Positions 31,658 to 35,738 of a DNA stretch of 35,738 nt are shown one piece after another (within the stretch, counting starts at the first letter, position 1; every line of letters starts with the position of its first letter). Location: the NCBI RefSeq assembly GCF_009765975.1, contig NZ_LMUJ01000040.1, positions 12,644-48,381 on the forward strand. Direction: 5' to 3'. The notes beneath the pieces are model-generated. The model did not search any database, had not been told where the DNA came from, and saw nothing but the letters and a program-made list of their open reading frames with translations. The stretch comes from Acidisphaera sp. S103 (GTDB lineage Bacteria > Pseudomonadota > Alphaproteobacteria > Acetobacterales > Acetobacteraceae). The position numbers and the translations under genes were made by a program.

Positions 31658-32317
31658 TCAGCGCCACGGCCCACGCCGCCGTCTGAATGTCGTCGACGAC
31701 ACGATCTCACACCCATCTAGCTGTGGCGGCACCGGCTGGTCCGCTGCGGGCGTTCCCCTGATATCCAGCCGTCGCAGTGCTGTCAGTCCGGCCAGCGGGG
31801 TCAGATCGGCGATTGCCGTGTCCCCCAGTTCCAAGACGCGCAGCTTTGTCAGTCCCCGCAGCGGCGAAAGATCGGTCACCTTGGTGCTGGACAGTTGCAG
31901 GCTCTCCAACCCCGGCAGACTGGCCAGCGGCCGCAGATCCGCCACCGCGGTGCCGCCCAGATCGAGCCGCGTCAACCCGGTCAGCCCAGCCAACGGCACA
32001 ATATCGGCGACAAGACTGCCGGTCAGGAACAGACTGCCCAGCCGCCTCAGCCCGGCCAGAGGCGCCACCTGCGCGACCGGCGTGAACGACAGGATCAGGC
32101 TTTCCAACGCCGTTAACCCGGCTAGCGGCGTAACATCAGCCACCCGCGTCAACCGCAGCCCGAGCACCCGCAACCGCGTCAGACCCGCCAGCGGAGTCAG
32201 GTCGTTGATCGGCGTACGGGTCAGGAACAGCCGCTCGGCACCGGTCAGTGAGGCAAGATCCGGCAGGTCAGCCAACATCACCCGCTCAAGCCGGACCTCC
32301 GAACCAGACTGCTCCAC
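31658..32317 (-). CDS. Leucine-rich repeat protein (22-residue, SDS22/internalin type)
   Basis: A 219-residue protein consisting mainly of seven consecutive 22-residue leucine-rich repeats of the pattern T-x-V-x-D-L-T-P-L-A-G-L-T-x-L-x-x-L-x-L. Short caps surround them (MEQSGSEVRLERV and a basic tail, FRRRRGPWR). No signal peptide or anchor is seen, so it is probably cytoplasmic and binds a protein partner. The start is a GTG at 32317 with only a weak upstream GGGGCG. The repeat pattern is regular with no frame breaks. The neighbours (rpsD, chemoreceptor) give no functional clue. Confidence 0.8.
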   Translation of the reverse strand: MEQSGSEVRLERVMLADLPDLASLTGAERLFLTRTPINDLTPLAGLTRLRVLGLRLTRVADVTPLAGLTALESLILSFTPVAQVAPLAGLRRLGSLFLTGSLVADIVPLAGLTGLTRLDLGGTAVADLRPLASLPGLESLQLSSTKVTDLSPLRGLTKLRVLELGDTAIADLTPLAGLTALRRLDIRGTPAADQPVPPQLDGCEIVSSTTFRRRRGPWR

Positions 32318-32384
32318 GTCACGCCCCGATTTCGTTCCCGATCAGTCTAGGAACAGATCGCGCAGCCGGTCCATCGCGCGCCCA

Positions 32385-34076
32385 TCAGGCCGCCCGCATC
32401 TCCTTGAAGAAGTCCGTCATCCCGGCGCTGAGCAGGTTTGCCTCGCGTAGCAGGGCGTCGGACGCTTCATGCAGTTCGGTGACCGATCGCGTGGTGGCGT
32501 CTGCGGCCTGCGCCACGCCGGCGATGTTGGTCGAGACATCCTTCGTGCTGCTCGCCGCCTGGTTGATGTTGCGCGCGATCTCCTGCGTCGTCGCACCCTG
32601 CTGTTCCATCGCCACGGCGATATCGGTGGAGATGACACGCATATCCGCGACCGTCTTGCCGATGCCGGAGATCGCGTGGGCCAGCCGGGTGGTTTCTGCC
32701 TGGATGCCGTTGATCTGCTGCTGGATCTCCGCTGTGGCCTTGGTCGTCTGGTTGGCGAGCGTCTTGACCTCGCTCGCCACCACGGCGAAGCCCTTGCCGG
32801 CCTCACCGGCGCGCGCCGCCTCGATCGTGGCATTCAGCGCCAGCAGGTTGGTCTGGCTGGCGATGTCCTGGATCACCTGCACGATGTCGCCGATCTTCTG
32901 CGAGGCGTCGGACAGGCCGCGCATCGTCTCGCTGGTCCGGTTCGATTCGGCGACCGACCGTTCGGCGACTTCCGTCGAGCGCGTGACCTGCTGGGTGACG
33001 GCGCTGACCGCGGCGGAAAGCTCCTCGGCGGCGCTGGCGATGGTCTGCACGTTGCCGGTGGTGTCGTTGGCTGCCTGATTGACCACATCGACCTGGCTGC
33101 GGCTTTGCTGCGCCATCGTCGCCAGGCTGCCGGCATGCGACTGAACGCTTTGCGCCGCACGCGCCACGGTTTCGACCACTTGCGTGGTCCGGCCTTGGAA
33201 TTCACTGATCACCCGCTCGATCGTTTCTTGCCGGCGCAGTTTTGCGGCCTGGGCGGCATTTTGTTCCGTCGCCAGTTCGTTGACCTTCCGCCGGTTGACC
33301 TTGAACACTTCCAGTGCCTGGGCGAGGTGGCCGATTTCGTGCCTGTCGTCCAGGTACGGCACCTCGACATTCAGGTCGCCGCCGGTCAGTTGCGCCATGC
33401 GTTCGGTGATCAGCGACAGCGGACGGCTGATGCTGCGGCCGACAAGGTAACAAAGGCCGATGCCAAGGATCAGCGTCGCCCCGGCCAGAAGGGCAAAGGT
33501 CCAGACGACACGGTCGAAAATGGTGTCCACGTCGTCGATGTAGATCCCGGTGCCGACGGCCCAATCCCATGGTTCGAACGGTGCGGTGTAGGACAGTTTG
33601 GGGATGGCCGTGCTAACGTCGCTGGCCGATGTGCCGCCCGATCGCGGATTGCGGTAATAGACATAGCCGCCGCCGCGCTGCGCCGCCTCGATCTGGCCGC
33701 GAACGGTGTAGACGCCGTCCGGGTCTGTCGTGTCGATGCGGTTCTTTCCCTCCAGCCTGCGGTCGATATGCAGCACGGTGGTGCCGTCATAGCCCTGGAT
33801 AAAGAAATATGTGTTGTTTCCGAAACGTAAATGCCACAGCTCGTCACGTGCGCCCTTTTGCGCCTGTTCCTGGGTCAACTGTCCGGAGACTTCTTTTTGA
33901 TGCCATCCGTCGATGACGCCGGATGCCACCTGCACCAGGTTTTTCAATTCTTCCTTGCGGTCCTGCAGCAGGCCGCTGTGTACCTCGGAAAGCCCCAGCC
34001 ATGTCACGACCCCGAGCGCGAGTAGCAGCAGCGGAATGAACAGCATGGAACGCTGTGAAATTGAGAAGCGATTCAC
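32385..34076 (-). CDS. Methyl-accepting chemotaxis protein with periplasmic Cache domain
   Basis: A transmembrane chemoreceptor of about 563 residues. Order: TM1 (about 10-30); periplasmic sCache_2-type sensor (about 35-185, with YFFIQGYDGTTVLH and WDWAVGTGIYIDD); TM2 (about 192-213); HAMP (214-266); cytoplasmic coiled-coil signalling domain. Its hairpin tip is IASQTNLLALNATIEAARAG (407-426), which contacts CheA and CheW. No CheR-binding pentapeptide is at the C-terminus. Two starts are possible, TTG at 34079 and GTG at 34076; GTG is preferred because GGGAG lies 8 nt away. The ligand is probably a small organic acid, as for other sCache_2 receptors, but this is a guess. No other che genes are in the window. 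Confidence 0.9.
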   Translation of the reverse strand: MNRFSISQRSMLFIPLLLLALGVVTWLGLSEVHSGLLQDRKEELKNLVQVASGVIDGWHQKEVSGQLTQEQAQKGARDELWHLRFGNNTYFFIQGYDGTTVLHIDRRLEGKNRIDTTDPDGVYTVRGQIEAAQRGGGYVYYRNPRSGGTSASDVSTAIPKLSYTAPFEPWDWAVGTGIYIDDVDTIFDRVVWTFALLAGATLILGIGLCYLVGRSISRPLSLITERMAQLTGGDLNVEVPYLDDRHEIGHLAQALEVFKVNRRKVNELATEQNAAQAAKLRRQETIERVISEFQGRTTQVVETVARAAQSVQSHAGSLATMAQQSRSQVDVVNQAANDTTGNVQTIASAAEELSAAVSAVTQQVTRSTEVAERSVAESNRTSETMRGLSDASQKIGDIVQVIQDIASQTNLLALNATIEAARAGEAGKGFAVVASEVKTLANQTTKATAEIQQQINGIQAETTRLAHAISGIGKTVADMRVISTDIAVAMEQQGATTQEIARNINQAASSTKDVSTNIAGVAQAADATTRSVTELHEASDALLREANLLSAGMTDFFKEMRAA

Positions 34077-34172
34077 CAAGACAACTCCCTTTCGATGGGA
34101 TGGCGGACGCCCGCATGAACCGGCCGGCGATCATGCTGGGGTCCGTCGGATGTCCTGGTGCGGACGCTATCG

Positions 34173-35252
34173 CTAATGTATTGCCAAATCATTAACCCGG
34201 CCCGCCATGCGGATGGTCGCCATCGCCGCTGCCGGGATGATGAAGCCGGTCGGGGCGTGCCGGCCGAACAGCCGCGCCGCGGTGCCCGCATCCAGCCCGA
34301 GATCGGCGACGCAGGCCTCGACCGCATCCTGATAGACCTGGTTGACCCCGGTGGATTCCAGCAGGTGCCGTTGTTCGTCGGTAACGGAATTTCCGCCGTT
34401 CTGATAGCGGTATCCGCTGTCGGAGCCATGCAGCCCCGGCAGATCGTAGATGGTGGGCTGCGGCGGGTAGATGATCTGGTGAGTCGCCAGACCGTCGAGT
34501 TGCCCGTGCTCACCCCAATCGGTCACCGCGTTGTCGGCATAGAGTTGCGACAGGCCGAGGCGCGCGAACAGGGCACGTGCCGCCGTCACCGGTTCCTTGC
34601 TCGCCTCATAAACATAATGCGTGACCGGGACACCATGGCGTTGCGCGTAGCTGCGCACCCGGTTTACATTCAGCGCGGAAACGACGTAATGCGCCACCAA
34701 GGTGTCGGCGGACCGGAGTGCCGTGAGTTTTTTCAGCCACGACGCCAGCGATCGTTCCGGATCGCGTTCCAGCACGATCAGGTGCAGCTTGCTGGGGGGA
34801 TAGCCGGCCTCGATCAGGACTTGCAGAGGAATGAACAGGCTCTCCCCCAGGGTATAGGGTCCTTGAGTCTCTTTGGTGAAAATCCGGGGATGCTGCTGGG
34901 TAGAGGGCAAAATCCACGGCTCCGGCCGCTGGCCGGCGAAGGTGGTGCGAAGCATCGATTTGACCGGCTGATAGTAGGACGGGAATCCGGCCAGGCCGAA
35001 CATGTTGTTCAGCGCGGTGGACCCGACGCGCGCCTTGCCCCAGGCGCAATAATGCATCGGGAAATCGTCTTCCTTCAGTCCGCGGAATCCTTCGGCGAGA
35101 CGCGCGGTGACGCTGGCGCAGGCGTCGTCGAGCGCGATACCGGACAGTTGCAGACGTCCATCGGGTGGAAGCCACATAGAGGAAATGCTTGGATCTTCAT
35201 CCCGCACCAAGTCCGCGAAATTCTTCAGTGCGGTTTGTTTCGTCGCATGCAT
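34173..35252 (-). CDS. Sulfotransferase-like protein
   Basis: A 359-residue protein tentatively placed in the sulfotransferase superfamily, which transfers a sulfuryl group from PAPS. Support: a phosphate-binding-like segment AWGKARVGSTALNNMFGLAGF at residues 70-90 (the RxGST pattern of the PAPS 5'-phosphosulfate loop) and LHLIVLERDPERSLASWL further on, matching the 3'-phosphate-binding strand-helix (RDPxxxxxS). It may be inactive or act on another phosphate donor. The start at 35252 follows GGAGGAG at about 10 nt. The chemoreceptor gene follows on the same strand after 96 bp; no functional link is evident. Confidence 0.6.
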   Translation of the reverse strand: MHATKQTALKNFADLVRDEDPSISSMWLPPDGRLQLSGIALDDACASVTARLAEGFRGLKEDDFPMHYCAWGKARVGSTALNNMFGLAGFPSYYQPVKSMLRTTFAGQRPEPWILPSTQQHPRIFTKETQGPYTLGESLFIPLQVLIEAGYPPSKLHLIVLERDPERSLASWLKKLTALRSADTLVAHYVVSALNVNRVRSYAQRHGVPVTHYVYEASKEPVTAARALFARLGLSQLYADNAVTDWGEHGQLDGLATHQIIYPPQPTIYDLPGLHGSDSGYRYQNGGNSVTDEQRHLLESTGVNQVYQDAVEACVADLGLDAGTAARLFGRHAPTGFIIPAAAMATIRMAGRVNDLAIH

Positions 35253-35738
35253 GAGTATTGATCTCCTCCGTTTGGGATATAACGAGATCAACTTGCGGCA
35301 AAGTTCTTAACAACAGGTTAATTTTCGCGCCCTGTTCTGGCGGCGTTCGCGTTTTTATCCACTCCCTGTCGTGGTGAGCGTGGGTTCACTGTCCAGGTCT
35401 TTGGTTGTAAAGTAAAAGGTGTGGATACCGACATTCGTTGGTATGACGGGGTGGTTGGTGGCGGCTGAATCGGGCTTAAGCGGGCCGGTATTATCGAACC
35501 ATGGCTCGATTATTGTTTGTGCGTATTAAATGGTTCTGGACTCGCCGCTGGGCTTATATGGGTGACCGTTGACGTTGACATGTTGGTCTTGTTTTGGGCC
35601 AGCGAAGTGCAGGGTATCTGGTCCGGTATCTTACTGGGGCGGATGGCCCGGACTTCGCCCTAGGCCATGCTGGGATGTAATTTCGTTGCCGGATTGAGCG
35701 AAAAACGGCTTGCCCGACGCGGCGGGGGTACGATTCGC
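35253..35738. other. Region after the last gene, no coding sequence seen
   Basis: No supported gene up to the window edge. It contains the ribosome site of the sulfotransferase-like gene, a small hairpin (ttaac-aacag-gttaa, about 35307-35321) and the second copy of the family 2 hairpin repeat. Confidence 0.5.
35600..35660. repeat. Dispersed hairpin repeat, family 2 (copy 2)
   Basis: It shares ttactggggcggatggcccg and the right arm cccggacttcgcc with the copy at 17043. The left arm (cagcgaagtgcaggg) has drifted and pairs imperfectly. Confidence 0.8.

Noticed and set aside
32469-33830. 453-residue plus-strand open frame opposite the chemoreceptor
   Set aside because: Shadow frame; the minus strand encodes a complete Cache-HAMP-signalling receptor.

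Overview
The window is GC-rich, densely coded DNA from an alphaproteobacterium, probably an Acetobacteraceae-type organism. That reading rests on gene style and is an inference: BoxR-type regulator, Tat-exported sugar-binding proteins, S4 sequence, and dispersed GC-rich hairpin repeats. No rRNA, tRNA, CRISPR array or intact transposase is visible.

Layout. 1-594: the 3' end of a BoxR/BzdR-like regulator (shikimate-kinase-like domain), then an 87-bp triple tandem repeat. 973-2428 (-): monohaem cytochrome c and a family 9 glycosyltransferase. 2512-3690: acyl-CoA dehydrogenase. 4094-12843: the main block, a tandem array of ABC sugar importer parts (binding protein-permease-permease, binding protein-permease-permease, permease-permease). 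No ATPase is in the window and the third pair has no binding protein. 13130-14985: an RsmB-like rRNA methyltransferase overlapped by a GNAT acetyltransferase. 15363-16232: an RsbR-like STAS protein. 16456-16933: a decayed GxxExxY gene enclosed by 37-bp inverted repeats.

17165-26345 is a catabolic and accessory stretch: an ACMSD-type amidohydrolase divergent from a Rieske protein, a PhnZ-like HD-domain oxygenase, an M20 amidohydrolase, a NAD(P)-binding Rossmann protein, a Uma2 nuclease-fold protein, a Cys-nucleophile alpha/beta hydrolase with a luciferase-like monooxygenase, and two short-chain dehydrogenases. 26347-30725: an exported TPR protein, a RoxA/MauG-like dihaem cytochrome, a bacterial pepsin-like aspartic protease and a small membrane protein. 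30756-31575: rpsD with a clear promoter, a structured leader and a terminator. The window ends with a leucine-rich-repeat protein, a Cache-domain chemoreceptor and a sulfotransferase-like protein.

The most interesting features are the ATPase-less triple importer, the GxxExxY unit with its inverted repeats, the two hairpin repeat families (one with a compensatory stem change), the pepsin homologue, and the PhnZ relative that keeps its iron ligands but has lost one substrate-gating residue.
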